Source: an uncultured Saccharospirillaceae bacterium (lineage in GTDB: Bacteria > Pseudomonadota > Gammaproteobacteria > Pseudomonadales > Oceanobacteraceae). From it: DNA of 64,000 nucleotides. Within the stretch, counting starts at the first letter, position 1; every line of letters begins with the position of its first letter. Positions 17,286-26,738 of this stretch are shown here, piece after piece. The notes beneath the pieces are model-generated. The model saw nothing but the letters and a program-made list of their open reading frames with translations. It was not told the DNA's origin and ran no database searches. A program made the position numbers and the translations under genes. Location of the stretch: NCBI GenBank assembly GCA_947499545.1, contig CANMOZ010000001.1:310001-374000 (forward strand), written 5' to 3'.

Positions 17286-18806
17286 ATGCGCGCTCCCCAT
17301 TTCGTTGTTTATCGTTTTTTTACCGCTTTTGTTTTCCTACTACCTACTGAGGCATGGAGCATCACTGAAGTCATTCATAAATGCTTATCGCCTGTAGTAT
17401 TTCTGACCTTTTGTGGAGTGATCGCCGCGCTGATGTGGACCCTTTGCCGGCTGATTCGCAGTAGGGCCAGTCTTAGCCGAATCAACATTGAACTTGATCG
17501 CCAAATTCAAGAACGTAATCGGAATTTAAATGAGATCGGTGAAAGCCTAAGGCACGAAAGCCAGCGTCACCGAGAAACCGAAGAACTGCTTAGAGATACG
17601 CAGGACTATCTGAACTGCATCATCAACTCAATGCCTTCCGTCTTAATCAGCATGACACCTGCCGGAATCATCACTCATTGGAACACCAGCGCCGCCATGC
17701 TGACCCACTTGTCAGCCAATCAGGCTTTAGGGCACGGTTTAGAGGATGTCTTCCCAGAGCTCGACATTCCTCAAGGCACCATCGATATGGCTTTGAAAAG
17801 CCGAACAGCCCAAGTTCGGGAAAACATTGTTTTCAAATGTGCCAACCAGCCAGACCGACACATCGACATCACCGTCTACCCTCTCCTTTCCAGTAAAAAC
17901 CCTGGCGTGGTGGTTCGAATTGATGACGTGACCATGCGAGTCCAAATGGAAACCGTCATGGTGCAAAACGAGAAAATGCTGTCCTTAGGAGAGTTAGCAG
18001 CTGGAATGGCGCATGAAATTAACAACCCCTTGGGGGCCATTTTGCAAGCCGTACAAAACATTCGTCGGCGCGTGAGCACCCAGCTACCGAAAAACCGACA
18101 AACGGCTGCTGAAATAGGGCTCTGCCTTGAGGATTTAGAGCGTTATTTCAGTCAACGGAAGTTGCACCAGTTTCTGGATTCCATTCAAGAAGCTGGCGAA
18201 AGAGCCGGTTTTATTGTCAAAAACATGTTGGAATTTTCCCGGGCAGGCAATCAACACAAGAGAGTCAACATTAACCGACTGGTCAAACAGACACTCGAGC
18301 TGGCACAGCACACCTTCGAAGTGGAAGATACCTTCGACTTTCGAAGCATTGATTTGCGTTTATCACTGGACCCAAAATTGCCATCCGTATACTGCTCTGG
18401 AGCCGAGTTACAGCAGGTCATTCTCAACCTAGTGACGAATGCCGCTCAAGCGATCGCTTTAGATCCACAGCCCAAGCTGGACCCTCGCATTGAAGTAAAA
18501 ACCTACCTATCAGATAACCAACAGGTCGTGATTCAAGTATCCGATAACGGGCCAGGTATGAGCGAGCACATCAAACACCACTTGTTCGAGCCATTCTTTA
18601 CAACCAAGGATGTAGGAAAAGGAACAGGGCTGGGGTTATCGGTCTCATACTTCATTATCAAAAAACACCACCAGGGAGATATCAGAGTCGAATCAACCCT
18701 GAACCAGGGTTCCGATTTCTACGTTGAACTACCGACCCATTCTCAGTGGAATACCAATTCATTTGAACATGCCTCGATGAGTAGAACCATCAAGGAAGAG
18801 GGCTAA
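17286..18806 (+). CDS. PAS-domain sensor histidine kinase, membrane-anchored
   Basis: 506 residues from ATG 17286. The frame is open to 17127, and ATG 17211 is an alternative. Hydrophobic segments at about residues 8-23 and 37-56 anchor it in the inner membrane. A coiled coil follows, then a PAS domain (about 100-215, start LNCIINSMPSVLISMTPAG), the H-box GELAAGMAHEINNP with His243, and a HATPase domain with DNGPGM and GKGTGLGLS. It resembles kinases of the NtrB/DctB group. No response regulator is adjacent, so it is an orphan kinase. The signal cannot be deduced. Confidence 0.88.
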   Translation: MRAPHFVVYRFFTAFVFLLPTEAWSITEVIHKCLSPVVFLTFCGVIAALMWTLCRLIRSRASLSRINIELDRQIQERNRNLNEIGESLRHESQRHRETEELLRDTQDYLNCIINSMPSVLISMTPAGIITHWNTSAAMLTHLSANQALGHGLEDVFPELDIPQGTIDMALKSRTAQVRENIVFKCANQPDRHIDITVYPLLSSKNPGVVVRIDDVTMRVQMETVMVQNEKMLSLGELAAGMAHEINNPLGAILQAVQNIRRRVSTQLPKNRQTAAEIGLCLEDLERYFSQRKLHQFLDSIQEAGERAGFIVKNMLEFSRAGNQHKRVNINRLVKQTLELAQHTFEVEDTFDFRSIDLRLSLDPKLPSVYCSGAELQQVILNLVTNAAQAIALDPQPKLDPRIEVKTYLSDNQQVVIQVSDNGPGMSEHIKHHLFEPFFTTKDVGKGTGLGLSVSYFIIKKHHQGDIRVESTLNQGSDFYVELPTHSQWNTNSFEHASMSRTIKEEG

Positions 18807-19092
18807 AGCTCAAGCAAAAAACGCACCTCAAAAAGATGATCATACCCCCTTACAACCAATGATCACAAAATAGCCGACTGCGTCACATTCTTATACACAC
18901 AAGGCGAGAAATTTGCTTTAGACTCGGTCTACATGAAGTGTGGTTTTGAGTGATAATTGACTTGAAATGCCCCGCACTATTTTTCGAGTTGGTCCACACT
19001 TTTTTAGTGAGCCGATCGAATAATTATTCAGGGGAATTTATTGGCAAAGCTCACCTCTAACGCTTTACAACATTGCGATAGGAGACACGAAA

Positions 19093-19272
19093 ATGACCGC
19101 TCAAGCGGTGCGAGACGCTCTAGAAGGCAATCGCGCATACACTGACTATAAAGATGCTCAAGCTCGCCTCGCTCAGGCAGAGCGTGATTTAAAATGTGGA
19201 TTTATCGAAGAGCAAGAATATCTGCGTATCGTGGATGTTTGCCAGAAGATGATTTCCTCTTATCGCAGGTAA
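19093..19272 (+). CDS. small uncharacterised protein, 59 residues
   Basis: A short frame with a strong ribosome-binding site (AGGAGA, 8 bases before ATG) encodes a 59-residue charged, mostly helical protein, starting MTAQAVRDALEGNRAYTDYK and ending MISSYRR. Two cysteines occur (in LKCGF and DVCQK). There is no signal peptide or membrane segment. It stands alone between a histidine kinase and comEA with about 290 bases of its own upstream region. Family not recognised. The codon use and RBS make a real gene likely. Confidence 0.68.
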   Translation: MTAQAVRDALEGNRAYTDYKDAQARLAQAERDLKCGFIEEQEYLRIVDVCQKMISSYRR

Positions 19273-19361
19273 AGGGTTCTTTAGAGCCCCGTTCATCAAT
19301 GCGCCTTGAGTGAAATACCCAAGGCCTTGATTAATGACGCTATGTTCGTGGTGACGCGCGT

Positions 19362-19754
19362 TTATTCTTTCTGACTAACCGTCAAGCGTGCTTTGTTTTT
19401 ATCCAGAAGCTTCTGACCAATCCCTTTGACCGCCGTTAATTCTTCAATACTGGCAAATGAACCCTGCTCTTCACGATAACGAATAATCGCTTCCGCCTTC
19501 GATTTACCGATCCCAACCAACTGCTGTAAATCACTTAGGCTTGCCGTATTTAAATCAATGAGAACAGCCCCTTCTTCTGCAACCTGCTCACCAGCATTTC
19601 CCTGTTCAGGTTCATTCGCCAAGCTCGGCTGACTAACCGTAAACAGCAGCGGCAAAAAACAGGTCACCAAGACACCTCTTTTTATTATTCCCAATGCCAT
19701 CAAACACCAATCCCAAGCGGTATTTGCAGTGATCATAGATTTATTGTTCAGCAT
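19362..19754 (-). CDS. comEA: ComEA-like helix-hairpin-helix DNA-binding protein
   Basis: 130 residues from the ATG with AAGGA at 7 bases. Another ATG lies two codons upstream but too close to that site. A signal or anchor segment occurs around residues 30-45, followed by an acidic linker. The C-terminal 65 residues carry the tandem helix-hairpin-helix of ComEA: IDLNTASLSDLQQLVGIGKS and FASIEELTAVKGIGQKLLDK. Secreted ComEA binds DNA in the periplasm during transformation. In many gammaproteobacteria short ComEA-like proteins occur without other competence genes nearby, as here. Confidence 0.9.
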   Translation of the reverse strand: MLNNKSMITANTAWDWCLMALGIIKRGVLVTCFLPLLFTVSQPSLANEPEQGNAGEQVAEEGAVLIDLNTASLSDLQQLVGIGKSKAEAIIRYREEQGSFASIEELTAVKGIGQKLLDKNKARLTVSQKE

Positions 19755-19917
19755 TATCATTTCCTTTTCTTATTTTGATTTCCTAGGCTCACCTTATTAA
19801 AGGCAAGCATGCTCATTGACAGAGCCCGGCCTGTTAAGCCTAGATGAAGGCTGTCAAAAGCAAGAGAAGCTGTCAGCTAGCAATTCGGGCAGTTTTAATA
19901 AGTAGGGAGCAGCCCGA

Positions 19918-20568
19918 TCAAAAGAGCGGTTGACTTAATGCGGCTGGCTTTTTTTTCCAAAGTATCCAACCCACATCCTCTTGATACTCAAAATAATAGG
20001 GGCGTTCAAAGGGTTTTTCATAAGACTCTTGACTACGCCGAAGCTCACGATAACTTTGCAGCATAAGGGGGTCACGAGACCACTCCGGCATATCGACTAC
20101 GTACCACTCGGTTGCCGCTTCACAAAAAAACGTATGTCCGATAAAGGACGGTTTTGAAATTTTCAAAATACGCTTGATACGAGCACTGCCATAAATAAAC
20201 CCGTCACCCGTTACTCCAGGGTGTTCTTCAGGCAGCGTATAACGATACCCCGCAACACTCACCCTTCGTCGTTTGCCATAGACTTCTTTATAAGCGTTGA
20301 AGCGGATTTCACCTCGATCCAACAGCCCTTTTTCGTGCCAAAAATTCAGCAATAAGGTTTGCTCAGCATCACTGCGATCCACGTCCTTAGGAAACTTAAA
20401 GGGCTTGAGTAGCAGCGGCTCTTCTGCCATCAACGTCTCGATCAACCATTTTGCATCTTCGAATGAAGGAGGATTTACCTCAGTAGGCATTTCAGCCCAA
20501 ACCAAGCTTGAAAAGCACAACAGTAGGCAAACACCTTTTCTACCCCAAAATGAACTTTTCCTTTTCAT
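19918..20568 (-). CDS. secreted protein of unknown function
   Basis: 216 residues. ATG 20568 is preceded by AGGAAG at 6 bases. A TTG two codons earlier is less likely. A signal peptide is visible (positive start MKRKSSFWGRKG, hydrophobic core, cleavage near VWA-EMP). The mature part is rich in aromatic and charged residues, and its C-terminal region contains YYFEYQEDVGWILWKKK. No family recognised. Probably periplasmic. Confidence 0.75.
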   Translation of the reverse strand: MKRKSSFWGRKGVCLLLCFSSLVWAEMPTEVNPPSFEDAKWLIETLMAEEPLLLKPFKFPKDVDRSDAEQTLLLNFWHEKGLLDRGEIRFNAYKEVYGKRRRVSVAGYRYTLPEEHPGVTGDGFIYGSARIKRILKISKPSFIGHTFFCEAATEWYVVDMPEWSRDPLMLQSYRELRRSQESYEKPFERPYYFEYQEDVGWILWKKKPAALSQPLF

Positions 20569-20724
20569 ACACAACTTCCTAAACCAATCAAAGATGCCTT
20601 CCCTGCTACAACTTATTCAGCCAGTTGAGCTATTGGGGATAAAGGCTAACCTGATATAAGCATAGGAACCCCCGATCACTTCACCAATGAAGATGATAAA
20701 AATGGACGCTAAGGGAGGCTCAGT

Positions 20725-21060
20725 ATGTCCCACACGACCAAGTTCACCATCAGTCAAGCTCAGTCGCTTTTTGTGGATTTGGTTGCTGAGCTAGATCATG
20801 CGTATTGGGAATCCAGCACGATTGAAATGAAAGATCACTGCTTCAACATGTTGCGCTTGGTACAGCAAGAGCTGGATGACCTTGGAAAAATGAGCATCCA
20901 AGATCACCACTACCCCTATGAAGTCATGAATACGACACCGAACATCCTTCAAGGCGCATTAGAACAACTTTTTAATGCCGTGAATGCCAGTTTCGTACAA
21001 ACCAAAACCAAACAAGCGCTGTTAGAGCTTCTTTCACAAATCAAGGAGGGATTTCATTAA
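20725..21060 (+). CDS. uncharacterised protein, 111 residues
   Basis: An excellent ribosome-binding site (GGGAGG) precedes ATG 20725. The protein is soluble, acidic and predicted helical, with no signal peptide: MSHTTKFTISQAQSLFVDLV at the start and a C-terminal helix LLELLSQIKEGF. No known family is recognised. It is flanked by a divergent secreted-protein gene and a downstream glucosaminidase gene more than 250 bases away, so it is probably its own unit. Confidence 0.7.
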   Translation: MSHTTKFTISQAQSLFVDLVAELDHAYWESSTIEMKDHCFNMLRLVQQELDDLGKMSIQDHHYPYEVMNTTPNILQGALEQLFNAVNASFVQTKTKQALLELLSQIKEGFH

Positions 21061-21321
21061 CTCGACGCTTCACTCATAACAAAAGACTGAATGAACATAT
21101 AGGCGCCTCGTCTATATCCAAGAGAATAAATACACAGCAGCAGTCCGTTCACTGTTAATTCGTTCAATCCTTTGGCGTAGGTCGCATTTGCAAGTCATGT
21201 TTTGTCTATAGCCAAACAACACGCTAGAATGGTCAGCTTTTTACAGGAACTTTCAATAAGACTACGGGCTCAAACGTCGTCCGTTAAGGTCAATTGCTAG
21301 CCTTACAGAGAGGGAAGATCA

Positions 21322-22128
21322 ATGTCAGAACAGGGTCTTAGCTGTTTCTCGCTTGGGAGTGGTTTCCGGTTTCTTATGCGAATATCCATACCGTCATTTA
21401 TTGGTTTGATGCTTAGTGGTTGTCTGTTTTGCGACCGAGACTCGGTTGCAGAAGCAACGCCGCCAGCCCCATTGCCAAACTTTGCCGATTTTGTAGATGT
21501 GGCTAAAAAGAAAGATGCCTTTATTAGCTACATGACCCCGCTTGTTGTCCAAGCAAACCGAAAAGTATTAGCAGAGCGCGCTTTAGTCGAAAAAATGCTG
21601 AATTGGAAACAAAGAGGCCGCTGGATTCGTCCCGTCTTTCTAGATCAACTCATTCAACTCAGTAACAAATACCGTGTACGCTCCGAGCTTTTGTCCGATG
21701 CCTTTTTTGATGAAATGCTGCTTAAAATAGACGAAGTTCCCCTTTCGCTCGCCCTCGCACAAGCAGCGACAGAATCCGGATGGGGGACCTCAAGATTTGC
21801 TCGCAAAGGTAACAACCTCTTCGGTCAATGGTGTTTCAAAACCGGCTGCGGCCTCATTCCACAAGCGCGAGACTCGAAAAGACGGCATGAAGTAGCTCGT
21901 TTTGACACACCATTAGATTCTGTCGAAAGCTATGTCTTGAACTTGAATCGACACAAAAAATATAAAGGTTTCCGTGAGGAACGAGCAACTCTTAGACGAG
22001 AGCAAGCACCCTTATCAGGCTTGATCCTGGTGTCAGAACTTAGGCATTACTCTGAGCGACGCGATGCTTACGTGGATGAAATCAAAAACATCATTCAAGG
22101 CAACGACCTCGATGCCTTTGATTCTTAG
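21322..22128 (+). CDS. Bax-like mannosyl-glycoprotein endo-beta-N-acetylglucosaminidase domain lipoprotein
   Basis: 268 residues. AGGGAAG lies 5 bases before ATG. The N-terminus carries a lipoprotein signal with lipobox LSGC (Cys34), so the protein is probably membrane-tethered in the periplasm. The glucosaminidase domain (about 130-245) resembles E. coli Bax and FlgJ. The catalytic glutamate is in ALAQAATESGWGTSRFARKG, followed by NNLFGQWCF. It would cleave peptidoglycan glycan strands. Tandem hairpins follow the gene. Confidence 0.88.
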   Translation: MSEQGLSCFSLGSGFRFLMRISIPSFIGLMLSGCLFCDRDSVAEATPPAPLPNFADFVDVAKKKDAFISYMTPLVVQANRKVLAERALVEKMLNWKQRGRWIRPVFLDQLIQLSNKYRVRSELLSDAFFDEMLLKIDEVPLSLALAQAATESGWGTSRFARKGNNLFGQWCFKTGCGLIPQARDSKRRHEVARFDTPLDSVESYVLNLNRHKKYKGFREERATLRREQAPLSGLILVSELRHYSERRDAYVDEIKNIIQGNDLDAFDS

Positions 22129-22186
22129 ATGCAAACGTAGAGCTTTAACCGCAAGCCAATAGCACGCTACACCTCTGCATAACAAC

Positions 22187-22245
22187 CGGAGCAAAGAACA
22201 CCAAGGTTTTTTGCTCCGCTAGACAGACTCCGAAGGAGTCGCTAG
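22187..22245 (+). terminator. tandem hairpins after the bax-like gene
   Basis: CGGAGCAAA (22187-22195) pairs with TTTGCTCCG (22210-22218) across a loop that includes six T. A second hairpin GACTCC-GAA-GGAGTC follows at 22226-22240, extended outward by GCTAG/CTAGC. One or both probably stop transcription. Confidence 0.5.
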
Positions 22246-22317
22246 CATCGGTTGCTTAAACTGTGTAAAAACCTTCTACCAATGCCATTTATCTTCAAGC
22301 ATCAATAAGGCCTGTAC

Positions 22318-22659
22318 GTGAGCAACCTCGTTTATTCCACTGACGGCGGCAAAATGTGCCCGGGATGTCAGCAACCCGTCGATCAATGCCAGTGCCAAGC
22401 AGAAGACGCTTATCAAGGCGATGGCATAGCACGCGTTCGAAGAGAAACCAAGGGTCGCGGAGGCAAGACCGTGACCACGATTCAAGGACTACCGCTGGAT
22501 AAAAAAGGACTGTCTGATTTAACCAAACAGCTGAAGCGTCGCTGTGGAACTGGAGGCGCTGTAAAACAAGGCGTTATCGAAATTCAAGGCGATTGGGTAG
22601 AAGTTTTGCTTGAGGAATTACAGAAGAAAGGATACACGGCTAAGCGCTCAGGGGGCTAA
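22318..22659 (+). CDS. yciH: YciH, SUI1/eIF1-like translation factor
   Basis: 113 residues with a GTG start, preceded by AAGG. The C-terminal 80 residues form the SUI1 domain: RRETKGRGGKTVTTIQGL, then LTKQLKRRCGTGGAVKQGVI, which carry the conserved basic loop and the GTGG motif. The N-terminus has a small Cys cluster, MCPGCQQPVDQCQC, a possible metal site. YciH is thought to influence start-codon selection or stress translation. The PilZ gene starts one base after its stop, implying an operon. Confidence 0.9.
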   Translation: MSNLVYSTDGGKMCPGCQQPVDQCQCQAEDAYQGDGIARVRRETKGRGGKTVTTIQGLPLDKKGLSDLTKQLKRRCGTGGAVKQGVIEIQGDWVEVLLEELQKKGYTAKRSGG

Positions 22660-22660
22660 G

Positions 22661-23038
22661 GTGAAAACCTACACAGGCAGACGCATTCAGCGACGTACAC
22701 AGCATCCCGATATTGAGGTAACCCTGCATCGACGCCACCGCTGGTTTCGAAAATCGCATCCGATTAAGGCATTTCCACTCGATTTTGGAATCAGTGGTAT
22801 TGGCATTGAAACCAGCGTGCCTTTACTGCCCACCGAACACTTATTGATTGATATCGCAGCGGAAAACCACCATTTATGCCGCTTGCCTTGCCAAGTGGTC
22901 TACTCACATCCTCTATCACCTGATCGACATCACTGCGGACTGAAGTTCATACTCACCTTAGAAAATGTAAAGGGAATCAACCGAGAAGCGCTACACCTGC
23001 TAGGCTCCATTGAGAAGGGTCTGGAGTGTTGCGTTTAA
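22661..23038 (+). CDS. PilZ-domain protein (c-di-GMP binding)
   Basis: 126 residues from GTG 22661, preceded by AGGGGG. An open frame overlapping yciH from 22610 exists but lacks a site. The RxxxR-type motif is at the start (GRRIQRR) and the second signature, DFGISGIGIE, corresponds to D/NxSxxG. It therefore probably binds c-di-GMP. The frame follows yciH by one base, so translation is coupled. The effector output is unknown. Confidence 0.82.
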   Translation: MKTYTGRRIQRRTQHPDIEVTLHRRHRWFRKSHPIKAFPLDFGISGIGIETSVPLLPTEHLLIDIAAENHHLCRLPCQVVYSHPLSPDRHHCGLKFILTLENVKGINREALHLLGSIEKGLECCV

Positions 23039-23183
23039 GTACCAATGCGTGAGCAACTGAGCGAAATGCGCAAACAGAGATTAAAATAGCGACCTGCTGT
23101 TTTAAAAGATCTCTGGCCTGATAACCCTCGCTCCTGGCAAGTGATACAATAGCGCCAAACTTTTTTAGCAGCGATGTTTAGCT

Positions 23184-24365
23184 ATGAGCAATAATATTTT
23201 GGTCATCAACTGTGGCAGTTCTTCTATCAAGTTTGCCGTGATTGACCCAAAACGCGAAATCACCTCTGTTTCTGGATTAGCAGAACGTTTGGGCGAAGAA
23301 GCGGCCCAAGTGATCGTGAAACAAAATGGCAAAAAGAAAAACCTGCCTCTGCCAGGTGGAGATCATGATCAAGCCATTGCCACCATTTTGTCTCATATTG
23401 AAGGCTTAGGCTTATTGCAAGACATTGTGGCTGTAGGTCATCGGGTTGTACATGGCGGGGAAAACTTTTCAGAATCCATCGTGCTAGACGAGAAACGCTT
23501 ATCTCAATTAAAAGAAATAAGTCATCTTGCACCCTTACATAACCCCGTGAATCTTCTTGGTATTGAAACAACAACGAAACATCTGCCAAAACTGCCGCAA
23601 GTCGCCGTTTTTGATACTGCATTTCATCAAACCATGCCCCAAGAAGCCTTTTTGTATGCCGTACCCTTTGAGTATTACCGCGAGTACGGCGTAAGACGTT
23701 ACGGCTTTCATGGAACCAGTTACCGTTACGTCTCACGAAAAGCAGCAGAACTCATCGGCAAGGCTCCCAGTGAGTGCAGCTTCTTAGCAGCACACTTAGG
23801 CAATGGCTGTTCAGCTGCGGCCATTTACGAAGGAAAAAGCGTCGATACCTCAATGGGACTAACACCCTTAGAAGGTCTCGTCATGGGAACGCGAAGTGGT
23901 GATGTCGATCCTGGCTTGCACCAATACCTAGCTTCTCAATTAGGTGTCTCACTCGACGAAGTCATGAATATTTTAAACAAGAAATCAGGTTTACTCGGTC
24001 TGTCGGGCATCAGCAACGACATGAGAACATTAGAAGACGCTATGTTGGCTGGTGATACCAAAGCAACGTTGGCCATTGATACCTTTTGCTTCAAAGTAGC
24101 GCGCTACCTGTGCGGACTCGCGGCTTCGCTGCCTTACATTGATGCTCTGATTTTCACAGGAGGTATTGGTGAAAACGGACCCATCATCCGAGCCAAAATC
24201 CTAGATCACATGCAAGTGCTGGGCTTCAAAGTGGACCCAGAGCTCAACGACGTACAAGGCGATAAACAAGGTCGAATCACCACCGAGGACAGCACCTTGG
24301 CACTGAGGGTTCAAACGGATGAAGAATTAATGATCGCCCAAGATACCCTGACACTGTGCTCATGA
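23184..24365 (+). CDS. ackA: acetate kinase
   Basis: 393-residue cytosolic kinase converting acetyl phosphate and ADP to acetate and ATP. The first phosphate loop is NCGSSSIKF (residues 9-17). The catalytic region FDTAFHQTMP and the segments GFHGTSYRYV and LGNGCS are seen, along with FTGGIGENG near the C-terminus. It is followed after 56 bases by pta, the standard pair. Confidence 0.98.
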   Translation: MSNNILVINCGSSSIKFAVIDPKREITSVSGLAERLGEEAAQVIVKQNGKKKNLPLPGGDHDQAIATILSHIEGLGLLQDIVAVGHRVVHGGENFSESIVLDEKRLSQLKEISHLAPLHNPVNLLGIETTTKHLPKLPQVAVFDTAFHQTMPQEAFLYAVPFEYYREYGVRRYGFHGTSYRYVSRKAAELIGKAPSECSFLAAHLGNGCSAAAIYEGKSVDTSMGLTPLEGLVMGTRSGDVDPGLHQYLASQLGVSLDEVMNILNKKSGLLGLSGISNDMRTLEDAMLAGDTKATLAIDTFCFKVARYLCGLAASLPYIDALIFTGGIGENGPIIRAKILDHMQVLGFKVDPELNDVQGDKQGRITTEDSTLALRVQTDEELMIAQDTLTLCS

Positions 24366-24421
24366 TTTCCCAGATATCCAAACGCACTGAGATAAACGGC
24401 CATTATTTCTGAGAGACCCGA

Positions 24422-26578
24422 ATGACCCATACGTTTTTCATCGCCCCGACCACCATCAATACCGGGCTCACCTCAATCAGCTTAGGGCTGTATCGAGCGC
24501 TCGACCGATTGGGGTTGCGAGTTAAATTCCTCAAACCCATCGCCCCGATGGAAGGCGATGATATACAAGGGCGTTCGGTACGCTTATTCCGAAGCGCAAC
24601 CAATCAAGAGCCTGTTCGTCCAATGACACTGCGAGCGGCTCAGCGGTTGATGAGTCAAGGCGATAAAGATCGGTTGCTTGAAGAAGTGATCGCCATGCAT
24701 CACGCAACCTCTTTAGAGGCTGACGTCATTTTGGTGGAAGGACTAGAACCCGATCGTTCTGAACATTACACCGCTCGTCTTAACATCGAAATGGCCAATG
24801 CGCTGGACTCTGAGATCATCTTGGTCTCCTCTCCTGGAGATCGAACCCCCGAGCAATTAAAAGATCATATCGAACTCAGCAGCGCCCTCTTTGGTGGATT
24901 GGATAACCCCAAGTTGCTTGGCGTCATTGTGAACAAAATCAATGCACCTCTTGACCCTAAACGCGTTCTGCCTTCGGGCTCACCGGATCTAGTTGCATTA
25001 AAACCCAAACACCCAGTGACACAACTCGCCATTGAAGAATACAAAGTCTTCGACAGCGAACAGTTTAAAACGCTTGGATTGATTCCTTGGGAACAATCCT
25101 TGGTCGCCCCCAGAACAGCCGATATTGCTCAATACTTGGGTGCGGAAATCATTCATGCTGGTGATCTTAATAGTCGACGCGTGCGTCGAATTTCGCTTTG
25201 TGCGCGCACCGTCCCCAACATTGTGGACGGTTTAACCCCGGACACCCTTATCGTAACCCCCGGCGATAGAGTCGACATTCTCATCGCCACCGCAATGGCT
25301 GCGACTAAGGGCATTCCGCTCGCGGGGCTCTTGCTCACCAGCGGATTTAAACCCGACGAAAAAGTCCTCAAACTGTGTGATCAAGCGCTGGCATCAGGCT
25401 TACCTGTACTTCACGTTGAAGATGACTCCTACGAAACCGCAAGTCAGCTCGTCAAAATGGACCCTGCCGTGCAGCAACACGACTCTGAACGAGTTGAAAT
25501 GATCATGCATCATATGGCTGAGCACATAAATGCCGATTGGTTGAAAGCGCGTCTCGGCCTTGAACACGAAGTCCGCTTATCCCCAGCCGCATTCCGTTAT
25601 CAATTAGTGCAACTTGCCAGAGATGCTGAAAAGCGAATTGTTCTGCCAGAAGGGGATGAGCCACGCACCATCCAAGCAGCGGCTATATGCCAAGAAAGAG
25701 GCATCGCACAATGCGTTTTACTCGGCAAGCCTGAAACAGTGCGCCAAGTCGCTGCCACTCACGCCATTGAACTGCCAGAGTCACTTGAAATCATCGATCC
25801 CAACGTCATACGACCCGAATATGTTGGGCCTATGGTGGAATTAAGGAAACATAAAAACCTAACGGCGCCAATGGCCGAAGCGCAACTGGAAGACACCAAC
25901 GTTCTAGGGACCATGATGTTAGCCATGGGTAGAGTCGACGGCCTTGTGTCAGGGGCTGTCAATACAACCGCCAATACCATTCGTCCCGCTCTACAGCTCA
26001 TCAAAACAGCACCTGACAGCAAGCTGGTCTCATCCGTCTTTTTCATGTGCTTGCCAGATCAAGTGTTGGTTTACGGTGATTGTGCGGTAAATCCAGACCC
26101 TAATGCTGAAGAGCTGGCCGATATTGCCGTTCAAAGTGCAGATTCCGCAAAAGCGTTAGGCATTGAACCAAGAGTGGCCATGATTTCGTACTCAACAGGG
26201 ACTTCGGGCACTGGCAGTGACGTTGATAAAGTCAGGGAAGCCACTCGCATCGCGCAAGAAAAACGCCCAGATATGAAAATTGATGGCCCTCTTCAGTACG
26301 ATGCCGCCACAACGCTGAGCGTGGCAAGCAAAAAAGCCCCTGACAGCCCTGTCGCAGGTCGTGCAACCGTATTAGTATTCCCTGACCTCAATACCGGCAA
26401 CACCACATACAAAGCCGTACAACGCAGTGCTAATGTGATTTCCATTGGCCCCATGTTGCAGGGTTTAAGAAAACCCGTGAATGATCTTTCCAGGGGAGCC
26501 CTCGTGGAAGACATCGTCTACACCATCGCTCTGACAGCAATTCAAGCTGCTCAGAAAGACACAAATCTGGTAGGCTAA
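24422..26578 (+). CDS. pta: phosphate acetyltransferase, long form
   Basis: 718 residues. The enzyme transfers acetyl from CoA to phosphate. The N-terminal BioD-like regulatory domain starts with a degenerate P-loop region (APTTINTGLTSISLGL). A central DRTGG domain covers about 210-320. The C-terminal catalytic PTA domain (about 385-710) has LPEGDEPRTIQAA, GLVSGAVNTTANTIRPALQ and SYSTGTSGTGSDVDKVREA. Together with ackA it makes the acetate overflow and activation pathway. Confidence 0.98.
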   Translation: MTHTFFIAPTTINTGLTSISLGLYRALDRLGLRVKFLKPIAPMEGDDIQGRSVRLFRSATNQEPVRPMTLRAAQRLMSQGDKDRLLEEVIAMHHATSLEADVILVEGLEPDRSEHYTARLNIEMANALDSEIILVSSPGDRTPEQLKDHIELSSALFGGLDNPKLLGVIVNKINAPLDPKRVLPSGSPDLVALKPKHPVTQLAIEEYKVFDSEQFKTLGLIPWEQSLVAPRTADIAQYLGAEIIHAGDLNSRRVRRISLCARTVPNIVDGLTPDTLIVTPGDRVDILIATAMAATKGIPLAGLLLTSGFKPDEKVLKLCDQALASGLPVLHVEDDSYETASQLVKMDPAVQQHDSERVEMIMHHMAEHINADWLKARLGLEHEVRLSPAAFRYQLVQLARDAEKRIVLPEGDEPRTIQAAAICQERGIAQCVLLGKPETVRQVAATHAIELPESLEIIDPNVIRPEYVGPMVELRKHKNLTAPMAEAQLEDTNVLGTMMLAMGRVDGLVSGAVNTTANTIRPALQLIKTAPDSKLVSSVFFMCLPDQVLVYGDCAVNPDPNAEELADIAVQSADSAKALGIEPRVAMISYSTGTSGTGSDVDKVREATRIAQEKRPDMKIDGPLQYDAATTLSVASKKAPDSPVAGRATVLVFPDLNTGNTTYKAVQRSANVISIGPMLQGLRKPVNDLSRGALVEDIVYTIALTAIQAAQKDTNLVG

Positions 26579-26738
26579 CGGCCTGCATTGAATGTTGAAT
26601 TTGCTTCATTCAAAATAATATTTCAGCAGATTAATCTTGTACGATCGTTCTGGATCAATCTACTGACGGGCAAAACCCTTGCTTCTGAAAAGAAGCTTGT
26701 ATAAAACTGGCTGTATCGTATTAACTGAGTTGACCTGC

